This document shows positions 36,888 to 44,951 of a DNA stretch of 64,000 bases, one piece after another. Origin of the DNA: Paenibacillus sp. FSL H8-0537 (GTDB lineage: Bacteria > Bacillota > Bacilli > Paenibacillales > Paenibacillaceae). The stretch spans positions 5,322,001-5,386,000 of the forward strand of contig NZ_CP150290.1 of NCBI RefSeq assembly GCF_038051995.1, read 5' to 3'. Under the pieces are notes generated by a model, which had not been told where the DNA came from, ran no database searches, and saw only the letters and a program-made list of their open reading frames with translations. The position numbers and the translations under genes are program-made. Position 1 is the first letter of the stretch; every line of letters begins with the position of its first letter.

Positions 36888-38084
36888 TTAAAAAAAGTCC
36901 ATCAAAAACGTCTTATGCTGCGGTATCCGGCGTTCGAGCAGTGCAGCCGCTTCCGCATCGCCCGTTATTCGTCCCGCTTCTGCAAGCCAGGAGGCTTTAC
37001 GGCCACCAAGCAGCAGCGCTGACAGGGTCTGGATATCCAAGGCAAGCTGAGGAGCAGCAGGCGCTTGCTTCATATCCGACTGTTCTTCTTCTATTCTCGT
37101 CAAACGTGCCGTCCCATCTGCATCGAATACTAACCGGAATTGGCCGTTGTTCCACTCAGCGTGCGCATCTGTAATCACAAGCTCTAATGCCTCTTCCTGA
37201 TCACCAGCAGCAAAAGGATACTGGCTCACGAAAGCTTCCGCATCTACAATCCGCGTCATAAAATAAGACTGCAGCTCCTGCTTGATTCTCGGGTCTGGCA
37301 GCAGGAATGGCAGTGGATCATCATTTGCCACCGTCACAGTAACTTCATCCAGCATGGAGTCATGGTTGCTAATGAAGGTCCAAATTGCAGTGCGAGCCTC
37401 CTCTGTTGGCACAGCCAGCTCGTGAATCGTCATTTTACGGTTTTCAATTTGATAGCTCACATATCCTGCCACCTCATCGTCCGCATTATAATATACAGCT
37501 GTGTGACCGGGCTTGCTGAGTACACGCTGAGCCCACCACTCGGATGTTCTAACAAGCGTTCCCGTATACCGCGATACAAACTTGGCATACACCTCATCCA
37601 GCAGCGCACTATCCACCTCTGCCAGCCGCTGCATTCGGCCGCTTGTCACTTTACGCAGAGGAAGCTGGCCCGCTGCAATCGTATACGCCTTGCGCTCCAC
37701 CGTCATCTCCCAGCCGAATTTCCGATAGAAGGCAAACGCAAACGGATGAAGCATGCTTACCGTCTGCCCTGCGCCCTTCATTAACTCAAGCGACCGTTTT
37801 AATAACTCGCTTACACAGCCAAGTCTTCTTGCCTCCGGCCATGTCGCAACCCCCGCAAGCCCGCCCATCGCGAACGGCTTGCCTTGCACCCAAATTTCGA
37901 GCGGCAGCAAAGTAAGCGCCGAGAGTAGCTCCCCCTGCTCATCGAATGCGCCAAGCTCCTGCTCCGGGCGGAATTTTTGCTCATTCTGCTCCCGCTGGCT
38001 TGGTGTAAGTTTAAATTGAAAGGCATATTCGGACAGCTTCAATCTTTCCTCAAAATGTTTGGCTTCCAGCGCTCTGATCTCCAT
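36888..38084 (-). CDS. Eis-like GNAT N-acetyltransferase
   Basis: A 398-residue enzyme with the Eis layout: an N-terminal GNAT domain (GLAGVATWPEARRLGCVSEL is the acetyl-CoA loop region; HPFAFAFYRKFGWE follows), a second GNAT-like domain and a C-terminal sterol-carrier-like domain ending in Phe-Phe. In Eis the C-terminal carboxylate is catalytic, which fits an intact Phe end. Substrates may be amines such as aminoglycosides or lysine, but this cannot be read here. ATG 38084 is chosen with AAGGAGG nine bases upstream. It is monocistronic between two terminators. Confidence 0.85.
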   Translation of the reverse strand: MEIRALEAKHFEERLKLSEYAFQFKLTPSQREQNEQKFRPEQELGAFDEQGELLSALTLLPLEIWVQGKPFAMGGLAGVATWPEARRLGCVSELLKRSLELMKGAGQTVSMLHPFAFAFYRKFGWEMTVERKAYTIAAGQLPLRKVTSGRMQRLAEVDSALLDEVYAKFVSRYTGTLVRTSEWWAQRVLSKPGHTAVYYNADDEVAGYVSYQIENRKMTIHELAVPTEEARTAIWTFISNHDSMLDEVTVTVANDDPLPFLLPDPRIKQELQSYFMTRIVDAEAFVSQYPFAAGDQEEALELVITDAHAEWNNGQFRLVFDADGTARLTRIEEEQSDMKQAPAAPQLALDIQTLSALLLGGRKASWLAEAGRITGDAEAAALLERRIPQHKTFLMDFF

Positions 38085-38188
38085 CTCCAATAGCCTCCTT
38101 GTTGTCCCCTTTTGCTCTAGTCGCTCAGCTTGCAAGCGTACCTTAGTCCATCTGCTTCTATCATACCTTAGGGAGCAGCCTAGCGGCA

Positions 38189-38228
38189 AAAGAAAAGCCG
38201 CCAGGCCATGAGCCATGACCGGCGGCTT
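38189..38228 (-). terminator. Terminator of the ndk operon
   Basis: AAGCCGCC pairs with GGCGGCTT across an 18-base loop, followed on the minus strand by TTCTTTT. It separates ndk from the acetyltransferase gene. Confidence 0.8.
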
Positions 38229-38294
38229 GAAGCAATAAAAGAACAGCGAGCAGCTCATTTCGCTTGCGAGCTCCACCCTCCTGATTGCCGATCT

Positions 38295-38696
38295 CTATTG
38301 TTGAAAAAATAATTTAATTTCGCGAGCAGCGCTTTCATCTGAGTCTGAACCATGTACGATGTTGCTTTCAACGGATAACGCATAATCGCCGCGAATCGAT
38401 CCGGGCTGAGCTTCCTTCGGATTGGTTTTGCCAATGATGTTTCTTGCATTTTGCACCGCATCGGGCCCTTCCAAAATCATCGCAAACACCTTGCCGGAAG
38501 TAATGAAATCTACCAATTCGCCGAAAAATGGTTTTTCCACATGCTCCACATAATGCTGCTTAGCAAGCGCTACATCTACATTCATCAGCTTGGCTTGTAC
38601 AAGCTCAAACCCTTTTTCCTCAAACCTTGCTACGATATTGCCAATTAGGCCGCGTTTAACCCCATCCGGTTTCACCATTACAAAAGTACGACTCAT
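38295..38696 (-). CDS. ndk: Nucleoside diphosphate kinase
   Basis: A 133-residue NDK that balances nucleoside triphosphate pools through a phospho-His intermediate. The active site NIVHGSDS has His115, and [11 protein letters not shown] is at the N-terminus. It stops at REIKLFFQQ, about 10-15 residues before the end of most family members, which retain a short C-terminal tail. The core is complete, so it should be active. It probably shares a transcript with the SUFU and glpX genes. Confidence 0.93.
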   Translation of the reverse strand: MSRTFVMVKPDGVKRGLIGNIVARFEEKGFELVQAKLMNVDVALAKQHYVEHVEKPFFGELVDFITSGKVFAMILEGPDAVQNARNIIGKTNPKEAQPGSIRGDYALSVESNIVHGSDSDESAAREIKLFFQQ

Positions 38697-38766
38697 ACGC
38701 TAACTTCCTCTCTTCTATTCTAAACTGTTATTATCCATTTCATTTCCTGTCAAATCTAATGCTAGA

Positions 38767-39366
38767 TTACGGACGGCAAGGATCAATTATAGAATAATCA
38801 GACTTTTCAAAGATTTCGTCGAAATCCTCAATTCCTTTTTCCAAAATAATCGCCGCTTCTTTTTCGGTAATCGGAACTGCCCATAAGAGTGGAAAAACCT
38901 CATCGCCCACCTTCAGCTCCTCCAAGCTATCGCTTTCGCCGCGCAGCTCATCGATCAACAAAGCTTTCGCATTCCAGTTGTCTGGTGCTAAAGCACTTGA
39001 GCCCATGACGAGAGGAACAGACGAGCTGGAGGCTTTTTCGATATGGTGTGCAATTAAATCGGCAAAATAATGAAAGATTCGCTCTTGCTTCTCTCCTCCC
39101 AAATCAGAAGGAAGCGCCAGCATCCATTCAGAGGCTACGGGTTGCCCAGACTTGTGAAACGTATTGGACAAGCCAATCGTCACAAACCTTGAAACGCCTC
39201 CCCGATCGGGAAAAAGATACATTTCAATATAGACGCCGCTCTCCGCCCTAGACAGCACTACCCGATATTCCGGCATGCCCCACTGTGCCATATACGCGCC
39301 AAGCAAAATGCTTCTGCGAACATCGAAGGTAAACCTCTCATTTTCATTTAAAAATTCGATTTTCAT
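38767..39366 (-). CDS. Suppressor-of-fused domain protein
   Basis: A 199-residue SUFU-domain protein (PEYRVVLSRAESGVYIEMYL and VVEDEVFPLLWAVPIT-like region GDEVFPLLWAVPITEKE). Bacterial SUFU proteins are small cytoplasmic proteins of unclear function, some acting as immunity proteins of polymorphic toxins; no toxin is nearby here. The gap to glpX is nine bases, so they are probably cotranscribed. Confidence 0.75.
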   Translation of the reverse strand: MKIEFLNENERFTFDVRRSILLGAYMAQWGMPEYRVVLSRAESGVYIEMYLFPDRGGVSRFVTIGLSNTFHKSGQPVASEWMLALPSDLGGEKQERIFHYFADLIAHHIEKASSSSVPLVMGSSALAPDNWNAKALLIDELRGESDSLEELKVGDEVFPLLWAVPITEKEAAIILEKGIEDFDEIFEKSDYSIIDPCRP

Positions 39367-39375
39367 AAAAGCACC

Positions 39376-40341
39376 CTATCGCAACAGCGGTTTGTTCGGC
39401 AAGTAATGGAGCGATTTCACGTAACGAATCGTACGGGTTTTGGCCCGCATAACGATCGAATGTGTCTCAGCCCGCTGATCGGGCAAATAACGAACACCGC
39501 CCATAAACTCGCCTGGCGTAACGCCAGTCGCAGCGAAAATCACATCATCCGTGCCGACCATATCGTTGATATACAAAATTTTGCGAGGGTCGGACAGCCC
39601 CATAGAAATGCAGCGCTCGTACTGCTCTTCATTTTCCGGCATGAGGCGTCCTTGAATTTCTCCGCCTAGACATTTAAGTGCAGCAGCTGCCAGCACACCT
39701 TCAGGCGCACCGCCAGAGCCTACATACAAATCAATGCCCGCTTCTGGGAAGGAAGGTGCCATCGCGCCCGCTACGTCTCCGTCTGACAGAAACTTGATTC
39801 GGACACCTGCTTTGCGCAGCTCTAGAATGGTATCTGCATGACGCTCTCGATCGAGAATCATGACGGTGAGATCAGATACTGGCTTATCAAGGGCGAGGGC
39901 CGCTTTTTCAAGCGTTGTCACAATCGGGTCGCGCAGCGACAGCTTCCCGGCAAGCGCAGGGCCCACTGCAAGCTTCTCCATATACATGTCAGGGGCATGC
40001 AGCAATTGGCCTTTCGGCGCTACAGCAAGGACAGCCATAGCATTATTTAGCCCCTTGGCAACGATCTCAGTACCCTCAAGCGGGTCTACTGCCACGTCAA
40101 CCTCAGGACCATTCATGCTGCCGACCTGCTCTCCGATATACAGCATCGGCGCCTCATCCATCTCGCCTTCGCCAATTACAACGGTTCCACGAATGGAAAC
40201 GGTGTCGAACATGCTGCGCATCGCTTCCGTTGCCGCACCGTCTGCGCTATGCTTGTCGCCGCGTCCCATCCATGGAGAAGCCGCAAGTGCGGCAAGCTCC
40301 GTTACTCGTATAAGCTCCAAAGATAATTCGCGTTCCAGCAT
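39376..40341 (-). CDS. glpX: Fructose-1,6-bisphosphatase class II
   Basis: A 321-residue GlpX enzyme of gluconeogenesis. Metal and catalytic residues are visible in WMGRGDKHSADGAATEAMR (Lys30, Asp34), GEGEMDEAPML and DPLEGT (Thr91). Its place beside ccpN and the PPDK regulatory gene makes a small gluconeogenesis-control neighbourhood. A ribosome site GGAGAGGGAG precedes the ATG. Confidence 0.93.
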   Translation of the reverse strand: MLERELSLELIRVTELAALAASPWMGRGDKHSADGAATEAMRSMFDTVSIRGTVVIGEGEMDEAPMLYIGEQVGSMNGPEVDVAVDPLEGTEIVAKGLNNAMAVLAVAPKGQLLHAPDMYMEKLAVGPALAGKLSLRDPIVTTLEKAALALDKPVSDLTVMILDRERHADTILELRKAGVRIKFLSDGDVAGAMAPSFPEAGIDLYVGSGGAPEGVLAAAALKCLGGEIQGRLMPENEEQYERCISMGLSDPRKILYINDMVGTDDVIFAATGVTPGEFMGGVRYLPDQRAETHSIVMRAKTRTIRYVKSLHYLPNKPLLR

Positions 40342-40405
40342 CTGTTATCTCCCTCTCCTTCGTATTGCCAACTTTTCGCCTTCTATACCTTCTTGTCCAG
40401 CAATT

Positions 40406-41206
40406 CTAGCTGTTCATCATTTCTATAATAATGCCAGCCGTTTCCTCAATCGCCCGGCTCGTCACATCAATGACAGGGCAGCCCAGCTCCTCCATAACGC
40501 GCGATGCATGATTAAGCTCCTCCATGATGCGTTCCATGGAAGCGTATTGGGCCGAACCCGGCAAGCCTAGCGTCTTCAAACGCTCGGACCTTATGTGCAG
40601 CAGTTGCTCCGGCTGCATCGTCAAGCCAACAATAAGCCGGCCTGGCAATGGGTACAGCTCAGCTGGCGGCTTTACCTCTGGCATCAGCGGCAAATTCGCC
40701 GCTTTAATGCCTTTGTGGGACAAGAACACGCTAAGCGGCGTCTTCGACGTCCGCGATGCGCCGATCAGCACCACTTGGGCCTGCATAAAACCTCTCGCAT
40801 CTTTTCCATCATCATATTTAACCGCGAACTCAATCGCTTCCATTCGGCGATAATATTCATCATCCATCGAATGCAGCAAGCCGGGCTTGCGTTTGGGAAA
40901 GCTGCCAAAGGTATCCACGTAGGCTTGCATCATCGGACCCATCACATCGACTGCGCGAACACCCCAGCGTAAAGCTTCTTGCTTCATAAGCTCGCGCAAT
41001 TCCGGCTGGACGAGCGTATAGCTGATGAAGCCGCCAGTGCGTGCTGCCTCGGCAACAAGCTGAATAACCTCGTCCTCCGTCTTCATGTGACCATAACGCT
41101 TAATTTTGACATGCTCCGAAGAAAACTGCCGCAGCGTTGCTTTCGCCACTGCCTCAGCTGTTTCGCCTACGGCATCGGAGCACACGTATATGATTTCTTC
41201 TGTCAT
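40406..41206 (-). CDS. PPDK regulatory protein / YqfL family
   Basis: A 266-residue DUF299-family kinase/phosphorylase with the ADP-binding loop GASRTSKTP at 149-157 and the N-terminus YVCSDAVGETAE. Family members control pyruvate phosphate dikinase or, as YqfL in Bacillus subtilis, modulate CcpN. Here it overlaps the ccpN stop by four bases, as in Bacillus, favouring the YqfL role. ATG 41206 is chosen since the domain begins there and GGGGGAAC lies upstream; the longer frame runs into ccpN. Confidence 0.9.
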   Translation of the reverse strand: MTEEIIYVCSDAVGETAEAVAKATLRQFSSEHVKIKRYGHMKTEDEVIQLVAEAARTGGFISYTLVQPELRELMKQEALRWGVRAVDVMGPMMQAYVDTFGSFPKRKPGLLHSMDDEYYRRMEAIEFAVKYDDGKDARGFMQAQVVLIGASRTSKTPLSVFLSHKGIKAANLPLMPEVKPPAELYPLPGRLIVGLTMQPEQLLHIRSERLKTLGLPGSAQYASMERIMEELNHASRVMEELGCPVIDVTSRAIEETAGIIIEMMNS

Positions 41207-41865
41207 AAACCCTGTTCCCCCAGTTCCTCTGCTGCTGCGATGTCCGACATCAGACGAATTATATTGGATTTGGACACCCAACCGGTAACCTCGGGACCTT
41301 GACCGGACTCGTCCACCGACGTAATAACCGGCAAACAGTCCACTTGATGTAAAATCATTTTGCGAATCGCATCCGCCACCGAATCATCGCTGGAAAGCGT
41401 CACGATATTCGGGAAGCGCGTCATGACCATGCTTACTGGAATGGATGCAGCTCCCGCATTGCCTAGCGTAATTTTCAGCAAGTCCTTGGGCGTAACGATG
41501 CCGACAAATTTTTTATCTTCATTAACAATCAGCAGCGTATCCGCATTTTCGGTAAACAAAGTGATAACAGCATCATGAACGGAAAGGGTATCCGGTATGT
41601 TCACTGGCACGCCTTGTATTTCAGCAACCTTCATATGATCAAAGCGCTGCCTCGTTTCCGAGTTGTCGATGCCGAGGTAAGCATTGCCTAGGAAATAACC
41701 GACTTTAGGCTTGGCATCAAGAAGCCCCAGCATCACGAGCAGCGAAAAATCCGAGCGCAGAGTAGGACGACTCACGCCTATATAATCTGCAAGTTGCTCT
41801 CCGGTAACAGGCGCATGCTTCTTTACCAGCTCAATAAGCTCTAACTGCCTGGATGATAGCTGTAT
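41203..41865 (-). CDS. ccpN: CcpN-like gluconeogenesis repressor, probable AUA start
   Basis: A DNA-binding repressor with an N-terminal winged helix and two CBS domains (IPDTLSVHDAVITLF and TLSSDDSVADAIRKM). CcpN represses gapB- and pckA-type genes when glucose is present. The first canonical start, GTG at 41775, would delete half of the helix-turn-helix. The frame continues upstream as IQLSSRQLELIELVKKHAP, closely resembling the CcpN N-terminus, and the only initiator allowed there is ATA at 41865, nine bases after GGGGGAG. Either AUA initiation or a sequence error is implied. From 41866 to 42137 nothing else is recognised. Confidence 0.7.
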   Translation of the reverse strand: MQLSSRQLELIELVKKHAPVTGEQLADYIGVSRPTLRSDFSLLVMLGLLDAKPKVGYFLGNAYLGIDNSETRQRFDHMKVAEIQGVPVNIPDTLSVHDAVITLFTENADTLLIVNEDKKFVGIVTPKDLLKITLGNAGAASIPVSMVMTRFPNIVTLSSDDSVADAIRKMILHQVDCLPVITSVDESGQGPEVTGWVSKSNIIRLMSDIAAAEELGEQGL

Positions 41866-42137
41866 GACCGTTCTCTCCCCCTCTCGACCATATCTATCTA
41901 TAAGATAGTCATCATATTAAATGGTCATTATCCGCAATTAATATAACACATATAAATATAATGCACAATATATAAGACGACATAATGCTATTAGTGTTTC
42001 TGATAGCGGATTAAAGAGAACGATATAATGCTTATTCATGACCTTTTCGAAAAAAATGACCGCTATATGACGCTTGGTCTCCTTAAGGCGCGAGTCATAT
42101 CCCACATTTATGGGATGGTGCATTCTCCTCCACCCTC

Positions 42138-42158
42138 TATAATTGAGAATGATTCTTA
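42138..42158 (+). promoter_or_regulatory. -10 element and Fur-like box of the ABC importer
   Basis: TATAAT (42138-42143) is followed by TGAGAATGATTCTTA (42144-42158), a 7-1-7 inverted repeat close to the Fur box TGATAATnATTATCA. No good -35 is seen. A repressor here would block transcription start. Confidence 0.55.
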
Positions 42159-42196
42159 ACGAAACCACACAAACACTTAAGGAGTTGGACAAACAA

Positions 42197-43258
42197 ATGG
42201 GTACATTTCGTCACCAGATCAGCAGACTGCTAATGGCAGGCACACTTGCTGCAGCCATGATTATTGCCGGCTGCTCCAGCAGCGAGCAGGAGCCGCAGGC
42301 TTCAAGCCCCGCTTCGAATGCGACGGCAGCAGCAGAGACAACGGCCGAAGCTGCGGCACAGCAGCAGGCCACTGAAGCACCTGCACAGGAAGCGCAAGCT
42401 GTCACTTTGCTAACGCCAAAAGCGCCTTCGCTCATTCCGGCACTTCTTGCGGCGGACAAGCCTGCCGATACCATTGCGCTTAAAATCGAAACTTGGGATA
42501 CGATTGAGCAATTGCTTGCCCGCATCCAAAACGGCGATGCCGCCTTTATTGCAGCACCGCTTAATGTAGGCAGCAATCTTTATGCCAAAGGCTTGCCGGT
42601 GCAGCTCATTCAAGTTAATACATGGGGCTCTATGTACCTCATATCGACGGATACGGAAAAACAAACGCTCGCCGATCTCGCAGGCGAAACCGTATATATT
42701 CCCGGCCAAGGCGGCCCTCCTGACACCCTGACGAAATATTTGATAAAAGAAGCCGCACTTGCTTCGGACATCGAGCTCGCCTATTCGACAATTCCGGATA
42801 TGATGCAGCAGCTTGCTGCGGGAACGATCAAGCATGCTGTGCTGCCGGAGCCAGTTCTTAGCGGACTGCGCATAAAGCTGGAAGGCAAGCTGTCCCAAGT
42901 GGTCGATTATGATGCAGCGTGGCAAAAAGCATTTGGCGAAAGCTTGCCGCAAACAGGCATATTCGTCAATAGCGAATGGGCCAAAACCAATAAAGAGGCG
43001 ATTGCCGCTTTCCAAAGCCAGTATAAAACAGCGCTGGAGGAAGCCATTCAGCCAGGAGCGGATCTAACGGCAGCCGCCGAAGCCTTCGGCATGCCGGAAG
43101 CTGTGCTGACGCAGGCCATGGGCAAAATCATGCTCACTTTCAAAACCGCCGCAGAGGCAAGGCAAGAGACCGATCGCTACTTTGATATATTGCTGAAACT
43201 GGCGCCAGAGTCAGTCGGGGGCAAGCTGCCGGATGATGGCTTCTACTACGCGCCGTAA
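42197..43258 (+). CDS. NitT/TauT-type ABC substrate-binding lipoprotein
   Basis: A 353-residue protein with a lipoprotein signal (lipobox IIAGC, Cys26), then an Ala/Glu-rich linker and a periplasmic-binding fold of the NMT1/SsuA type (FIAAPLNVGSNLYAKGLPV). It would capture a small organic or sulfonate-like ligand outside the cell. ATG 42197 is chosen because it starts the signal peptide, though GGAG is 12 bases away. It overlaps the permease gene by 26 bases. Confidence 0.82.
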   Translation: MGTFRHQISRLLMAGTLAAAMIIAGCSSSEQEPQASSPASNATAAAETTAEAAAQQQATEAPAQEAQAVTLLTPKAPSLIPALLAADKPADTIALKIETWDTIEQLLARIQNGDAAFIAAPLNVGSNLYAKGLPVQLIQVNTWGSMYLISTDTEKQTLADLAGETVYIPGQGGPPDTLTKYLIKEAALASDIELAYSTIPDMMQQLAAGTIKHAVLPEPVLSGLRIKLEGKLSQVVDYDAAWQKAFGESLPQTGIFVNSEWAKTNKEAIAAFQSQYKTALEEAIQPGADLTAAAEAFGMPEAVLTQAMGKIMLTFKTAAEARQETDRYFDILLKLAPESVGGKLPDDGFYYAP

Positions 43259-43991
43259 TCGCTTGCAGCCAATAAGTACTGCGCTGCTTCTGCTGCTGGC
43301 TTGGGCGGGAGCGGCGCGTTTGTATCCGCCGGTCATTTTGCCCGGCCCCGTCGAAACGCTGCAAGCATTAGCAGCACTCATTGCCGAAGGTCAGCTGTGG
43401 GAGCCGCTTAAGCGTACTATCGCCCGTTTTGCCACAGGCTTCGCTCTCGCCTTCCTGCTTGGAGCCGGTATAGGTGCAGCCGCCGGCTGGCGGGAAAGCG
43501 TACATGCGTTTATTCGTCCCGCCATTTCACTGCTTCAGGCGGTGCCACCGGTGTCTTGGATGCTGCTGGCCATCATGTGGTTTGGCACGAACGGTGGTGC
43601 GCAGGTGCTCATTGTAATGATAGCGCTTATGCCTGTTTTCTTTTTCAATACGGTAGAAGGGGTTAGACAAGCGCCCCATGAGCTGCTGGAAATGGCCGCC
43701 GTGTACCAAGTAAGCACTGGTAAACGGATTACTGGGATTTACATGCCCGCATTAAAGCCCTTCTGGTCAGCAGCTATTATGGTCAATCTAGGTATGGGCT
43801 GGAAAACGGTGGTCATGGCGGAGCTTATTAGCGGACATACGGGGATTGGCGCGTCGATGAATACGGCGCGGATTTACTTGGAAATGCCGGACGTTATGGC
43901 ATGGACGCTCGTCATTGCCCTGCTCGGCCTATCGATGGAGCAGCTCGCACGAAAGCTGCTCCATCGCAAAGGGCCAGCAGGTGCCGAATAA
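43233..43991 (+). CDS. ABC permease, SsuC/TauC type
   Basis: A 252-residue BPD-type permease with about six hydrophobic segments and the coupling motif ELLEMAAVYQVSTGKRITGIYMPALKP. It forms the membrane channel of the importer. It starts inside the 3' end of the binding-protein gene, so translation is coupled. Confidence 0.88.
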   Translation: MMASTTRRNRLQPISTALLLLLAWAGAARLYPPVILPGPVETLQALAALIAEGQLWEPLKRTIARFATGFALAFLLGAGIGAAAGWRESVHAFIRPAISLLQAVPPVSWMLLAIMWFGTNGGAQVLIVMIALMPVFFFNTVEGVRQAPHELLEMAAVYQVSTGKRITGIYMPALKPFWSAAIMVNLGMGWKTVVMAELISGHTGIGASMNTARIYLEMPDVMAWTLVIALLGLSMEQLARKLLHRKGPAGAE

Positions 43992-44015
43992 CATGATCTT
44001 GAAGGAGAATCGCTG

Positions 44016-44861
44016 ATGCAGTTCGACAACATCAAGCTGAGCTTTGGCGGCAAAACGATATTCCATGATTTTTTCTTGCAATTGGGCGAGGGAAAAATCA
44101 CCTGCCTAATGGGCGCCTCCGGCATTGGCAAAACATCGCTTCTTCGCTGTGCAGCAGGCTTGGAGAAGCCCGAGCAAGGCCGGGTGACTCGCAACAGCAA
44201 TTGCAATTGCACTAGCACTAGCACTAGCACTAGCACTAATTTCAGCAACAACATCAGTAAAGGCAATAGCAGCAGCATCAAGCATCGCATCAGCTGCGTT
44301 TTCCAAGAGCCACGCTTGCTGCCCGGCAAAACCGTGCTGGATAATGTACTGTGGGTGCTGGGCCAAAGCAGCTCCAAGTCTGCAAAAAACAGCATCGCTC
44401 GCGATAGGGTCATTGAGCTGCTCCGCGAAGCAGGACTTGCCTCTGCCATCCATCACTTCCCCCACCAGCTCAGTGGCGGCATGCGGCAGCGTGTTTCGCT
44501 CGTGCGGGCATTCGCCGCAAGCCCTGAATGGCTGCTGATGGATGAGCCATTTCAAAGTCTTGATCCGGCCACACGGCTAAACATGCATCAGCTGCTGCTT
44601 AATCTATGGGAGAAGGACAAGCCTACCGTACTCCTCGTCACCCATGACTGCGATGAAGCATTAAGGCTTGGTTCGAGAATTGTTCTGCTTGCAGGCTCCC
44701 CCGCCTCCATAGCTTTGGACATTCATGAAGAGCAGCAGCGGATTAAAGTCAGCGACGAATACCAAATGAGCATCACGCACCCAGTGGAGACCAGCCTTGG
44801 GTCCGCTTTTAACGAAGCAGATCATAAGCGGCTAAAACAGCTCATTGGCGCGGAAACTTAA
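44016..44861 (+). CDS. ABC ATPase, SsuB/TauB type, with Ser/Thr/Asn insertion
   Basis: A 281-residue ATPase: Walker A GASGIGKT, signature LSGGMRQR, Walker B WLLMDEPF. Between Walker A and the Q-loop is a low-complexity insertion rich in Asn, Ser, Thr and Cys (about residues 60-88), encoded partly by six-base repeats and absent from normal SsuB proteins. AAGGAG precedes the ATG. It energises the importer encoded just upstream. Confidence 0.88.
   Translation: MQFDNIKLSFGGKTIFHDFFLQLGEGKITCLMGASGIGKTSLLRCAAGLEKPEQGRVTRNSNCNCTSTSTSTSTNFSNNISKGNSSSIKHRISCVFQEPRLLPGKTVLDNVLWVLGQSSSKSAKNSIARDRVIELLREAGLASAIHHFPHQLSGGMRQRVSLVRAFAASPEWLLMDEPFQSLDPATRLNMHQLLLNLWEKDKPTVLLVTHDCDEALRLGSRIVLLAGSPASIALDIHEEQQRIKVSDEYQMSITHPVETSLGSAFNEADHKRLKQLIGAET
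44211..44234. repeat. Six-base tandem repeat inside the ABC ATPase gene
   Basis: Four perfect copies of ACTAGC, flanked by AATTGC-like units. It encodes alternating Thr-Ser, and copy changes stay in frame. Confidence 0.9.
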
Positions 44862-44877
44862 ATTTAAGCCTACACCT

Positions 44878-44930
44878 AAGAAGCCAGCAGGGCTCGGGAA
44901 GCTTTTCCCGGCTCTGCTGGCTTCTTTTTC
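44878..44930 (+). terminator. Terminator of the ABC importer operon
   Basis: AAGAAGCCAGCAG pairs with CTGCTGGCTTCTT, with an inner CGGGAA/TTCCCG stem, followed by TTTTTC on the plus strand. It lies between convergent genes. Confidence 0.9.
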
Positions 44931-44951
44931 TTCAATCATAAGCGAACTGCG

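Noticed and set aside
41938..42192. An 84-residue minus-strand frame between ccpN and the ABC importer
   Set aside because: It crosses the importer promoter and Fur-like box, has no ribosome site, and the protein has no recognisable features.
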